From the NCBI RefSeq assembly GCF_943734655.1, contig NC_071354.1, positions 32,764,847-32,828,846 of the forward strand: 64,000 nt of DNA, in the 5' to 3' direction. Origin of the DNA: Sabethes cyaneus (Eukaryota > Arthropoda > Insecta > Diptera > Culicidae). Shown in pieces: positions 34,560 to 44,149 of this stretch. The notes below the pieces were generated by a model. The model was not told the origin of the DNA, did not search any database, and was given only the letters and a program-made list of their open reading frames with translations. Made by a program: the position numbers and the translations under genes. Numbering within the stretch: position 1 is the stretch's first letter; every line of letters starts with the position of its first letter.

Positions 34560-35420
34560 GTCTTTTTTCTCTCGCATTCCCCTTTCTCTTTGATCCGGTT
34601 TTCAAGTTTTTTCTTTCTTTTCTTTTTGTCCCATTTTCTTATTCCATTTTGCTCTCCTTTTATAAACGGTGTTGCCTCTTTTTTTCCGTTCCCTCTATCG
34701 GTGTTCCTTTTTCGCTGGTCTTCTTTCCCTTTTTTTTTTTTTTTTTTTTTTAATTCTATATTAGAGAGGTTTTCAACCTTCGGCTGGTTCGCCTCTTTCC
34801 CTTCTTTCCCTTTTGGTTTCTCTTGTCCTCATATTCTTATTAATGTTTTTCTCTTTTTTGTCCAGTTTTTCATCTTTTGTCTTCGGTTGAAAGGTGAGAA
34901 AATTTTTATATCAATTTCCTCTTTTCCTGTCTCATTTTTGTTGTCTGTCCCGTTAACGCATTTTCAGTTTTTTTTCTCTGTTCCATTCTTCCTCTCATTG
35001 TTCTGATTATTTTTGGAACATTCTGTTTTTCTTTTCCGTTTCATCCCGTTTGTCTTCCATTTTCGTTTTATCTCTGCAATTTTCCTCCTTCTCAATTTTG
35101 CTGCTCCCGTATTTTCTATTTTTCTTTCCTGATTTTTCTTTTTTATTGTTCCGTTTATTCCTCCTTTTTTTCTGCCCAGTTTGCCCCCATTTTCTTTCTC
35201 ATTTTCTTTATCGGTCTTCTTTCTTTTCTTCTTCTTTTGTCCATTCTTCACTGTTTTGCCTCGTTGTCCCTTTTTCTCTCTTCCGTTTACTTATTTTCCT
35301 CTTTTCTCTCTTTTGACGTTCAGTTCTCTCACCAATTTTGTCATAATTTTTTTGTTTTTCTTTTTTTCGTGTCAGTTTTTCTTTTTCCTCTTTCGTGTTT
35401 TTTCCAAGATAGAGCAAAGC
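34560..35420 (-). repeat. Polypurine element (as polypyrimidine on +), copy 2
   Basis: The + strand is C/T-rich with interruptions like TTCCGTT, GTCCC and TTTTCC, the complement of the 14960 and 44150 arrays. A T run lies near 34731-34751. Frames up to 138 codons are artefacts. Confidence 0.7.
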
Positions 35421-35639
35421 TCTGTCCCGTTTGGCACTGACTGTAACTGCTCGCTCTACGCTGTTTGAATTCATGAGATATGAATTTTTGAAATGTTCAG
35501 AGAAAATAAGTTTTTCGACCATAACTCGGGAACAGCAAGTAATATTTTCATTAAAATTTTAGAAATTTACAAATTAAAAAAAAGTTAAAAACTTTCCATG
35601 ATTGTCATAATTTTTCGACTTTTCTTTTGCGCTTCCACC

Positions 35640-35880
35640 AGGACTTAAAATTGGAAACGAATATGAAATGGTTTTAAATTGGGCTTGAAATTGACTTGAT
35701 GCTGGACCTAAAATCAAGCTAGAAATCGGATTTGAAATTAGAATTGATTTTAGGCATAAAATTAGACTTGAAATTGTAGGAATTGAAATTGGGTTTGAAC
35801 TAGGATATGCATTGGATTCAAATTGCACTTGTAATTGTATTAGAAATTGGACTTGAAAAAAGCAAAGCCTTGGTCTTAAA
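35640..35880 (-). repeat. TTTCAAGTCCAA array, copy 2 (inverted)
   Basis: On + it reads as GAAATTGGACTTGAAATTAG-type units of 12-14 bp. It follows the polypyrimidine block in the same relative order as 48608-49560. Confidence 0.7.
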
Positions 35881-35907
35881 CGTCTTTCTAAGACTTGCCC
35901 CTTCGTG

Positions 35908-35985
35908 GCTGGCTGTTAGACTACAGATTCTATCTATTGATTCTGCCGACATTCGAGCATACGACGACTAGCTTGTTAGACCAAT
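35908..35985 (-). mobile_element. SINE family A, copy 5 (fragment)
   Basis: GGCTGTTAGACTACAG and CATTCGAGCATACGACGACT with AGCTTGTTAG on the + strand match the family in reverse. A middle part of the body is deleted. Confidence 0.55.
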
Positions 35986-35987
35986 AT

Positions 35988-36897
35988 TAAACCCACTAAG
36001 AGGGGTGGCTCCCACACACATGAAGCACAAATTTCTGCATAACTCAAGAACTAATCAGGCAAATGGAACAAAATTTGGTATGCGGGTAGTTTTGGAGATA
36101 AGAATTTTTTTATGGTGCATTTAGACCCCTCCCCTCTTTAGGAGGAGAATTATGACCCCTCCACTCTTTAGGAGGCGGGGCTCCCATACAAATGAAATAA
36201 AAATTTCCTCATAACTCGAGAACTAATCAAGCAAATGGAACCAAATTCGGCATGTGAAGGTTTTTGGAGGCTAGAATCTTTTCTATGGTGAATTAGGACC
36301 CCTCCCCACTTTAGAAGGGGGGTCCCGGACAAATGAAATACAAATTTTCTCATAACTCGAGAACTAATAAATCAAATGGAACCAAATTTGGCATGCGGAT
36401 GTTTTTGGAGGCAAATTTTTTTTCTATGGTGAATTGAGACCCCTCCCCTTTTCTATAGCCCGGATCCCTAGGTCTACTGACCTCTATTACTTTTCATCAG
36501 TTGGGTCCGAATGAGCGGAAACGAGTAAGAAGAGGATCACCCCGATCGAAATGGTACTTTCCACGAAAAGGTTTTCCGTGAAATGCAACATCCCGCGTAA
36601 GGTTTTTCGCGAAATGGTATTCGGCAAAGTGTTATACAAAAAGGGCGAATATTTAAGTGCTATCCGCTTTATTTTATCTGGCGTAACGGAGGGATTGTTT
36701 TCTACTTTACTGTGAGGAAAAATTGAAAATTTGTAAATTAAACTACCCATGCTTTCGTAGTGACGTAACTGCCAAAATAAGTTATCTGAGGTTGAGCTTC
36801 TCAGAAACTTGCTAAACTCGAGATTGTGACAGATTCACGATTTATGTACAATACACATTTTAATTTGTGGCAATACGAAGTTTGTTGGGTCAGCTAG
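35988..36897 (+). mobile_element. Helitron-like element, copy 2 (5' truncated)
   Basis: About four units of the GGGGCTCCCATACAAATGAA array lead into GTTGGGTCCGAATGAGCGG, TTTTCGCGAAATGGTATTCG and ATCCGCTTTATTTTATCTGG. It ends with GTTGGGTCAGCTAG|T. CTAG followed by T is the expected Helitron 3' end and target base. Confidence 0.65.
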
Positions 36898-36899
36898 TT

Positions 36900-37390
36900 A
36901 ATTAATAAAGCGAAGGTGGGGCAGGCCAGTGCCAAAAATCCCTGCTATTTCCTGATCAATCGAGAGTGGTGCACAGTCACGCGATCACACAATCTGGTGA
37001 TGGAGTGCAGATTTGCTTAATATAACTCAACCCAAATCGCAAGGGTCTGCAAGAATTGTAACTTGGCCAGTTAACTTCTTTGGACGGAACACCGCCGTGG
37101 ATTTGATTATTTGTTTATTAACTTGCAGTAGCGTGCGTCGTCTCGCATCTATTTGAGAGTGGTGGTACTACGAAAAAACACTTTTTGCTGGGATAATCAC
37201 TATAACGGAGATAACCGGAATGAATGACCAAAACGCCTAAATGTGCCTCTAACGCTAGACGCAAGTACGCTATTGACGCTTGTCTTGACTGCAATCTGGC
37301 ATAGATGGTTTGAGTCTTTGCTTACTCCGCGCTGAGGTCCTGTCAGGGGTCTGGTTTAGGTTACAGACTAAATAGGATACCTTTAGTATT
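36900..37390. other. No recognisable feature
   Basis: Non-coding sequence; nothing was identified. Confidence 0.4.
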
Positions 37391-37407
37391 AGATATTATC
37401 CCAGTTT

Positions 37408-37538
37408 GATGGAGTCAATCCCGGTGTAGTGGTTAGCATTCACACCTCTCACTCCGAGGACCCGGGCTCAAATATCAACCCCGCAGAAGTCACGAATGAC
37501 TCAAGCTGTTAAAGTGACTATAATCAAACAAAAAAAAA
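37408..37538 (+). mobile_element. tRNA-derived SINE (family C) with target duplication
   Basis: The 131-bp insert has a clear A box (GTGTAGTGGTTAGCAT), a degenerate B box (GGGCTCAAATAT), an AAAGTGACTATAATC tail and a terminal A run. TATCCCAGTTT flanks both sides (37397-37407 and 37539-37549). The AAAGTGACT tail is shared with the longer SINE at 48047, suggesting related lineages. Confidence 0.85.
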
Positions 37539-37555
37539 TATCCCAGTTTACTTCG

Positions 37556-37700
37556 TAGACCTAACAAGCCAGTCATCGTATGTTCAAGCAACGGCTGGGC
37601 AGTGCTGCGAGATAGAGTTAGTAGGATCGTTGTAATTGCAGCCTCGTAGTTGTCCTACACTCTACCAGCGAAGTTTGTCGATAAACAAGGGTTTAATATA
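37556..37700 (+). mobile_element. SINE family A, copy 6
   Basis: AACAAGCCAGTCATCGTATG, then TTAGTAGGATCGTTG and AGCGAAGTTTGTCGATAA. The B-box region is mutated (GTTCAAGCAACGG). Confidence 0.65.
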
Positions 37701-37709
37701 GAACAGATG

Positions 37710-38330
37710 CTAAACCAGTATTGTGGAAGGCAAATTATCTCAAAAGAGCTCTTTGTGAGAAACGAAACGTTAAAGGATAAAACCATTGCTGATATCTATT
37801 TGGACTAAATTGGCGAAGAGAGTTCAACATTCTTCCTCGATTTCATTCATTCCGTATTTTTATAAACTGAGAAATATACAACATCCGAGTTTGATAATAG
37901 TCCAAATCGAAACAAAAATTCACCAACATTGACATCGTTTCTACGGATGTGTTGGAGTATTATTGTCTGCTACTTCATCAACTAATTGGCTGATTTAACT
38001 TCAACACTATTAGCTGTCATAAATTCCTGGAGATTATTGTCTCAACTTATTGCAACGACGTCGATTTCAGATTTTATCTAAATAGGAGAACAGAGATTAA
38101 GAAATGCACGGATTACTTTTGAGTGACGACTCATGCGTGCGTTCAAGTTTTCAAATCTTCCCTCGTCCGCTTGCCTCTCTACGCAAGCTTGCTTTTAACG
38201 ATTGTCCATCCGCGCAACAATGGGGCTATAAAAATAAAACTTTTAAACAGCCTATTCGTTTTTATCTAAAGTACTTTTAAACTAGCATTGGTGACATTGA
38301 GAAATTATTTTCCACCTGGAAATGCATTTT
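37710..38330. other. Upstream region of the protease gene
   Basis: AT-rich sequence without recognised coding signal. A strong TATAAAAA lies at 38227-38234, about 160 bp before the protease ATG. It could serve a longer 5' UTR. Confidence 0.4.
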
Positions 38331-38341
38331 TTCACCTTGAA

Positions 38342-38372
38342 TATAAGGCGTTTGTTTTATCACAAACTCATT
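38342..38372 (+). promoter_or_regulatory. Candidate core promoter of the protease
   Basis: TATAAG at 38342 lies 28 bp before the A of an initiator-like TCATT (38368-38372). This would give a 22-nt 5' UTR. Short leaders of this kind are common for insect digestive proteases. Confidence 0.4.
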
Positions 38373-38391
38373 ATTGCCCGTTCGGTTCGTT

Positions 38392-39290
38392 ATGGCTTAC
38401 ACAGAAGTGGCAATTATAGTTAGTTCACTGTTTGCTCTAGTGGGTACAGATTCACCGAGAATCATCAACGGAACAGAAGTGGATATCCGAGATCGACCGT
38501 ATCAAGTAGCTTTACATATTGAACGAATTCCTCCAAAAAACTTTGCTTGTGGTGGAACTTTAATCGGTAATCGCTGGGTCCTGTCGGCGGCGCATTGTTT
38601 TGAGTATACTCTTATCTCAAGTATAAAACCAAACTTCTACATTACATATTACATTTTTGCTTCAACAGAAACGCTAGCGCAGTTGCTGTTCGAATTGGGT
38701 CCACTTTTAGAGAGCTGGAAGGTCACATTATCAAAGCATTCGAAGTAGTGCTACACCCAAACTATGACCCCAGAATTGTCGATTTTGACTATGCATTGGT
38801 AAAATTAAGACGAGCCTTTAGTGTCGATTCTATCGCACGTTCCATAGAAATGGTGGACGAAAACGAAACCATTGAGGACGGAACCGTTTGCACGGCCAGT
38901 GGTTGGGGAATAACGATGGGCACTGGAGACCCAGCTTCGTTGAAGGTAGTTGATCTTCCAGTGGTAAATTGGACGAAGTGTGCTGAAAGCTACAAGGAAA
39001 CGATGAAGGTTACCGAAAATATGATGTGCGCCGGTTATGACGAGGGATTGCGCGACACGTGTGGAGTGAGTGAAAGGATTAAAAAAATTCGAACAAACAT
39101 GCAAGTTTGGTTATAAAATAATACTTTTTTACTGTTTGCCCAGGGCGACTCTGGTGGGCCATTGATCTGCAGTCGGAAACTGACTGGTGTAGTTTCATGG
39201 GGAGGAGACTGTGCTAAACCAAACGCTTACGGTGTATATGCTGTCGTTTCCAAAGCTCGAAGTTGGATCAAAGATGTAACTGGAATCTAA
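38392..39290 (+). CDS. Trypsin-like serine protease, three exons, intact
   Basis: Exons: 38392-38603, 38669-39065 and 39144-39290. Introns of 65 and 78 nt have GT..AG ends and restore one frame of 251 codons. A hydrophobic signal peptide (about residues 1-18) precedes a very short activation segment ending at R23, then IING. The S1 peptidase triad is visible: His68 in SAAHC, Asp111 in DFDYALV, Ser206 in GDSGGP. Asp200, six residues before the Ser, predicts cleavage after Lys or Arg. Eight cysteines fit four standard disulfides. The length is normal for a single-domain secreted trypsin; no CLIP domain is present. The substrate is unknown (digestion is one possibility). The surrounding 20 kb is transposon-rich, yet the gene has no breaks. 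Reading through intron 1 gives a false frame. The ATG was chosen because it starts the signal peptide. Confidence 0.93.
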
Positions 39291-39405
39291 TTGGAACCTT
39301 ACTTGCCGAAACCCGAACAAATACCCGCAGGCACGGGGAAGCTAATGAGCATAACCCCACAGTAAACAGCATGGAAGAAGTTCATTAGCATCAAGCTATC
39401 CTCCA

Positions 39406-39411
39406 AATAAA
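39406..39411 (+). promoter_or_regulatory. Poly(A) signal of the protease
   Basis: AATAAA occurs 116 nt after the stop codon of the protease, a plausible 3' UTR length. Confidence 0.6.
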
Positions 39412-39419
39412 GAAACTGA

Positions 39420-40070
39420 TTCTTTGTTCCGGTGTATCCGACCAGGAAAAAAAGAACCTCATTCTATCCAATTTCTTAACCCCGTGATGTAGGTCAGCCA
39501 TCCTTCGCCGAAACACGCAAACAAACTCCCAAGCCTCCCCTGCCAAATAGTAGGTGTATCATTACAACGTCTGTTTTCCAGCTCTCCTACCGGCGGGGCG
39601 CGGCATGGTCGCCGGTGCCGTTCGGTGTGTGTTGGTGTGTCCTAACGGGCTGCGAAGGTTACTAAATTTAAAATTTCAATTTTCACGGCTGCTTATTGTG
39701 GCTTTCTTGGGTGCCTATAATAAGCTGCGTTGGATTACCGAAGCCTCCATCTCCATGAAAGGTGACCGGGTAAAGTCACTACCGAACGCTGAGCGAATGA
39801 ATGGTAGGACAGGAGGCGTGCGAGAAAGGTTAATTGGACACTAAACTAATCCGATAATTATGCGTAAGCTTTGCCACACCGGGTCCTTCCGGCAGCTGGG
39901 CGGTGTTTGTTGATTTTTTGGGTGAAGCTCACTCTAGGTTTTTTTCTATTACATTTACTTTATCATATAGTCATTATGTCACCATACCAAATACTAACTA
40001 CTACTTTCGATTTGTATATGTAAAAATTGTAAGATTACAACATCTATCCTATGTCTCTCTCCATTTGTCT
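39420..40070. other. No recognisable gene
   Basis: A moderately GC-rich stretch (39570-39900) carries a 96-codon frame that resembles nothing known. The rest is AT-rich. Confidence 0.4.
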
Positions 40071-40081
40071 TATTAAAAGAT

Positions 40082-40180
40082 ATTAGACCATATGAATAAG
40101 AATAAGATATGAGTTAGAACAAACTCTCTTATCAAATTTACACGGGAAAAATAAAGCAAAGTGTTTTATTTGTACGGCCT
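40082..40180. mobile_element. Short MITE (about 95 bp), copy 1
   Basis: TTAGACCATATGAATAA at the left is the inverted match of TTATTTGTACGGCCTA at the right. The interior has AATTTACACGGGAAAA and AAAGCAAAG. An inverted copy lies at 40368-40456. Confidence 0.65.
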
Positions 40181-40224
40181 ATTGAAAGAGAACATGAAGT
40201 ACTTTTTACAACTAAGCAACACCA

Positions 40225-40490
40225 GGGCTGAAATCGTATTAAATTTAACGGAAAAAATTCGAATCCAATTCAAGTAACTGCTGGAGTCCCTCAAGGCTCT
40301 AATTTGGGACCTTTCCTTTTTATTTTGTTGATCAACGACATTTCCTTCGTTCTTAAGGAACTTAAAATGGCCGTATCAATAAAATAGTTTGCTTTGCTTT
40401 TCCCGTGTAAATCTTATGGGAACGTTTGCTCCAACTCTTTTATTCATACGGTCTAATATATGCTGACGACATGAAGCTCTTTTGGACTAG
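40225..40490 (+). pseudogene. Jockey-group LINE reverse-transcriptase fragment split by a short MITE
   Basis: IQVTAGVPQGSNLGPFLFIL LINDISFVLKEL (about 40270-40365) is RT motif B and the following segment. IYADDMKLFW (about 40455-40485) is motif C with its catalytic Asp pair. The 90 bp between them are a MITE. It resembles the larger LINE at 45946, which reads GSHLGPLLF and YADDMKIY, so they belong to similar elements. Confidence 0.8.
40368..40456. mobile_element. Short MITE (about 90 bp), copy 2
   Basis: GGCCGTATCAATAAAATAG at the left and TTTATTCATACGGTCTAA at the right are inverted. The interior TTTTCCCGTGTAAAT is the complement of copy 1. It is inserted between two conserved motifs of the LINE fragment. 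Confidence 0.7.
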
Positions 40491-40830
40491 GACGTAGGAC
40501 TACGTCTTACCGCAGGGTGCCATTTCATAATTCATATTCTAGTTACCCCCAAGTAACAATTCTAAAGCCATTAGGTTTTACTTGAATTTTATAAAGGGTT
40601 TATTGCGGTATTAATCATTACCTCTGGTTTTCTTGTGGTATTGCGCAATACTAAGAGGATACGAGTCCAAACACTCTTATAGCTAGCTAGAAACCCATAA
40701 TAAAACCGCTAATAAAGCATATTTATTGTGGTTGCTTATATTACCACGTTAAAACTTGTTGGCTGCACCACGTCTCCTATAAATTAAATGCGCACATGCT
40801 GCTCACCAAAGGAATTGCTTAAAATTTATT
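40491..40830. repeat. Family D palindrome followed by CAAGTAACA-type sequence
   Basis: GACGTAGGACTACGTCTTAC (40491-40510) is identical over its core to the one at 32216 and directly abuts the LINE fragment. From about 40549, CAAGTAACAATTC begins another AT-rich repeat resembling 33223. No gene was seen. Confidence 0.5.
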
Positions 40831-40835
40831 AAATA

Positions 40836-43228
40836 CTAGCTGACCCGACAAACTTCGTATTGCCACAAATTAAACTATGTTGTACATAAATCGTGAATCT
40901 CGGATGACCTTTGTCAGAATCTCGAGTTTTGCAAGTTTCTGAGGAGTTCATGGGTGTTTTAATATACAAATTTTCCTCACAGTAAATTAGAAAACAACTC
41001 CCCCCATCGCTCAGCCTGATAAAATAAAGCGGATAGCATTTAAATATTCGCCATCATTACGAACCATTTCACCGAATACCATTTTGCGGAACACCAATTC
41101 TCGGTTGACCATAACGCGGAATATAGAGTTTCGCAGAATACCATTTCGCGAAAAACCATACTGAGCGCGAACGGACGTGAAAAATTTTGACGTTGCGAAT
41201 TTTTTGTTTTAAATAATGTAAATTAAACAGTTTTTCAGGAAAAAGAATATAAAGTAGTAGTTACGTAGTAGTAGAGTTACGCGTCAATATAGTGGAAAAG
41301 TGTTCTTGAATGAGCCGAACCGTGATAGATTCACCGGGTGAAACTAGAGCAACATTGTGATTTATAATGGAACTATTAGCGGAGCTCCAACGCAGAAAAA
41401 GTGCATTGCTGTGCTGGAACCGTTTATAACGCCTACGCCGAATGTCCTAGGTGTATTGTCGGCCAAGGACTGAGATCGATCGATGCGGACAGAATCTTTT
41501 AACCAGTAGTTAATTTGCAGTAGTGGATTATAACGCAGATGAGTGAAAGTTTTTTATTTCTGCTAAATTTCTCCCAATACCGCGTTTTTTAAGAAATAAT
41601 TTGAACTAATATTGTTGGTAGTTGGAGAGTTTAATCTATTTTCAGAGAGCGAAATAAGGCGCTATAACCTTGGCTAATTGCAGCCGGGCTTTTGGTTTAA
41701 AGGCTAAAAGTTCATCCCCGAGTGTCCGGAGTATCATTTAACCTTTATTAGCAAAGATACTCCCAACGAAAACAAAGTTACTATTAATCAGAAACGGTTG
41801 GTACGAGACGTCCCCGTTTCTTCTTCCCCTGTTGATTTGAAATGCATCTATGTATGAATAACTTGTTCAAACAAGATCCGTTTCGTATAATCGTCTTTGC
41901 GGCAATACTTCACAGTTGGCCTGGCCGATTAAACATTTGCAATATATCTCTGATATTTTGCAAATGTTTATACAGACAAGAAAATAATTTGAAATATTTC
42001 TATGATCAGAAATAATTAAAATTATTTCCAGGAATCCTTTATTGTGGCTGTGATGGTATTAATAAGAATAAGAATAAGAATAATAATACCATTTCGCGAA
42101 AAACCATACAAGGGATGTACAATTTCGGAAAATGTACACGGAAAATCTTTTTGTAGAAAGTACCTTTTCGCAGGGGTTGCCCAACTGAAGGAAAGTAATA
42201 GAGGTCAGTAGATCTAGGAAAATAAATAAACCTAGATAGAGGTGATCTCTATGGGGAGCTGCCCCCCGCAGTGGCCGGCGCTTCCGACGGCAGGTCCCCG
42301 GCAACACTCGCGGCCTATGGCTCGCGCTGAATTATCTAATATTACTATTGATAGCTTTTGGTGGTCTTGTTAATGATTAATGTTTTATGAGTCTAAAATT
42401 TCTCGAGTTTGATTAGTTTATGAGTTACGCAAAAGTTTCTGTTTTATTTGTATGGGAGTCCTTATCCCCCTACCACAGGGGTGAGGGGTCTCAAATCATC
42501 ATAAAAAAATTCCTGCCTCCAAAACCCCCCACATGCCAAATTTGGTTCCATTTGCTTGATTAGATCTCGAGTTATGAGGAAATTTGTATTTCATTTGTAT
42601 GGGAGCCCCCCTCCTAAAAAGGTAAGGGATCCTAATTCAGCATAGAAAAAATTCATGCCTCCAAAAACACCCACATGCCAAATATGGTTCCATTTGATTA
42701 ATGAGTTCTCGAGTTATGAAGAAATTTGTATTTCATTTGTACAGGAGCCTCCCCTCCTAAGGATGGGAGAGGTTTCAATTCACCATAGAAAAAATTCTTG
42801 TCTCCAAAACCATCCACATGTCAAATTTTGCTCCATTTGCTTGATTAGTTTTCGAGTTATGAGGAAATTTGTATTTCATTTGTATGGAAGCCCACGCTCT
42901 TAAAAGGGAGAGAGGTCATTATTCCCCTCCTAAAGAGGGCAGGGGTCTCAATTCACCATAGAAAAAAAATCGGCTACAAAAACACCCACATGCTAAATTT
43001 GGTTCCATTTGCTTGATTAGTTCTGGAGTTATGCAAAAATTTGTTTTTCATTAGTATGGGAGCCCCCACTCTTAGTGGGGGGAGGGGTCTCTAACCGTCA
43101 TAAGAACCTTCCCTGGCCCCAAAAACCCCTATATGCAAATTTTCACGCCGATCGGTTCAGTAGTTTTCGATTCTATAAGGAACATACGGACAGACAGACA
43201 GACAGAAATCCTTTTTTATGGTTATAGA
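40836..43228 (-). mobile_element. Helitron-like element, copy 3 (both ends present)
   Basis: Read on the - strand it starts A|TCTATAACC, passes TTTCTGTCTGTCTGTCTGTC, five units of the 120-140-bp GGGGGCTCCCATACAAATGA array (about 43090-42440) and the GGCAGGTCACC-like module, and ends GGGTCAGCTAG|T. TC...CTAG ends with an A/T target are the Helitron signature. A clear 3' hairpin was not found. About 900 bp (41170-42060) without match to copy 2 lie inside. No Rep/helicase frame is present. Confidence 0.65.
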
Positions 43229-43240
43229 TTTTATATAAAA

Positions 43241-44147
43241 TATTTTATAAAGTTATTGTCCCTTCTGGTGTTGGGCAACTGAAAAGGGGGTGGGAGGGGG
43301 TTTGTTTGAAAAAAAAACAAAGATTTTTAATGGAGCAAAAAAATTCGGGTTTCAAGCAAAATCTATTCCTGCTTTAATTCTATACATGATTATTTTCCAT
43401 GCAGAAATCTACGGAAAAAAAACACCAAAACGAAAGAAAATTTGTTTGACCGATTTTCGTAAATCCCATTGTTCGAATTTTCTTTTCTGTTTCGTGCTAG
43501 AAGTTCAGTTCAGTTCACTCATTTTTCGAGTTTTTCAGGCTACAAAGCCCCCAGACAATTGATTTCATAAAAAAAATTGACCCATATTAGGCCATTGCAA
43601 ATCATTTCAAAAGTTTTTGTCACCCCCCCCCCCCCCCTTGAAAATTGGCTTGCAAAATCGAGGGGCAAAAAAAAAATTTGTAGGATATGAGTTAATTTTT
43701 TTTATAAAATCAATTGTCTGTGGGCTCTACAGCCTGAAAAACTTGAAAAATGAGTATACGAGTTGAGTTAACGCTTCTAGCATGAAATAGAAATGGAAAT
43801 TCAAACAACGGAATTTCCGAAAATCGGCCGAAAAATTTTTCTTTCGTTTTTGTCTTTTTTTCGTAGTCACAAGCATGGAAATTAATAACGTATATATTAA
43901 AAGCAAGAATAGATTTGGTTTTCACGTTTAAACTTAAAATGAAAATGCCTAAAATCCAAAATTTTTTTGCTCGATTAAAAAATTCACTTTGTTTTTTTTT
44001 CGCCCCCCCCCCCCCCTTCAGTGGCCCAACACCGGAAGGACAAAAACTTTTTAAAATATTTGTAATGGCCTTATTTTTTTTCCACGATTTTTCAAGCTAA
44101 TTTCCAAGGAGGGAGACAAAACCTTTACAAATAATTTATAATGGCCT
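43241..44147 (+). mobile_element. AGGCCATT MITE, copy 3, interrupted by copy 4
   Basis: The left part (43241-43588, outermost TIR missing) and the right part (44072-44147, ending AATGGCCT) are the two sides of one element. Another member of the same family is inserted between them. Confidence 0.75.
43589..44071 (-). mobile_element. AGGCCATT MITE, copy 4, self-inserted
   Basis: Full length, in the opposite orientation, with AGGCCATTGCAAATC at the left and ATTTGTAATGGCCT at the right. TATT flanks both sides, the same putative duplication as for copy 1. C runs lie at about 43623-43639 and 44004-44016. Confidence 0.8.
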
Positions 44148-44149
44148 AA

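Noticed and set aside
42440..43090. CRISPR-like regular array
   Set aside because: The units are long, degenerate and contiguous without unique spacers. This is an internal tandem repeat of a eukaryotic mobile element.
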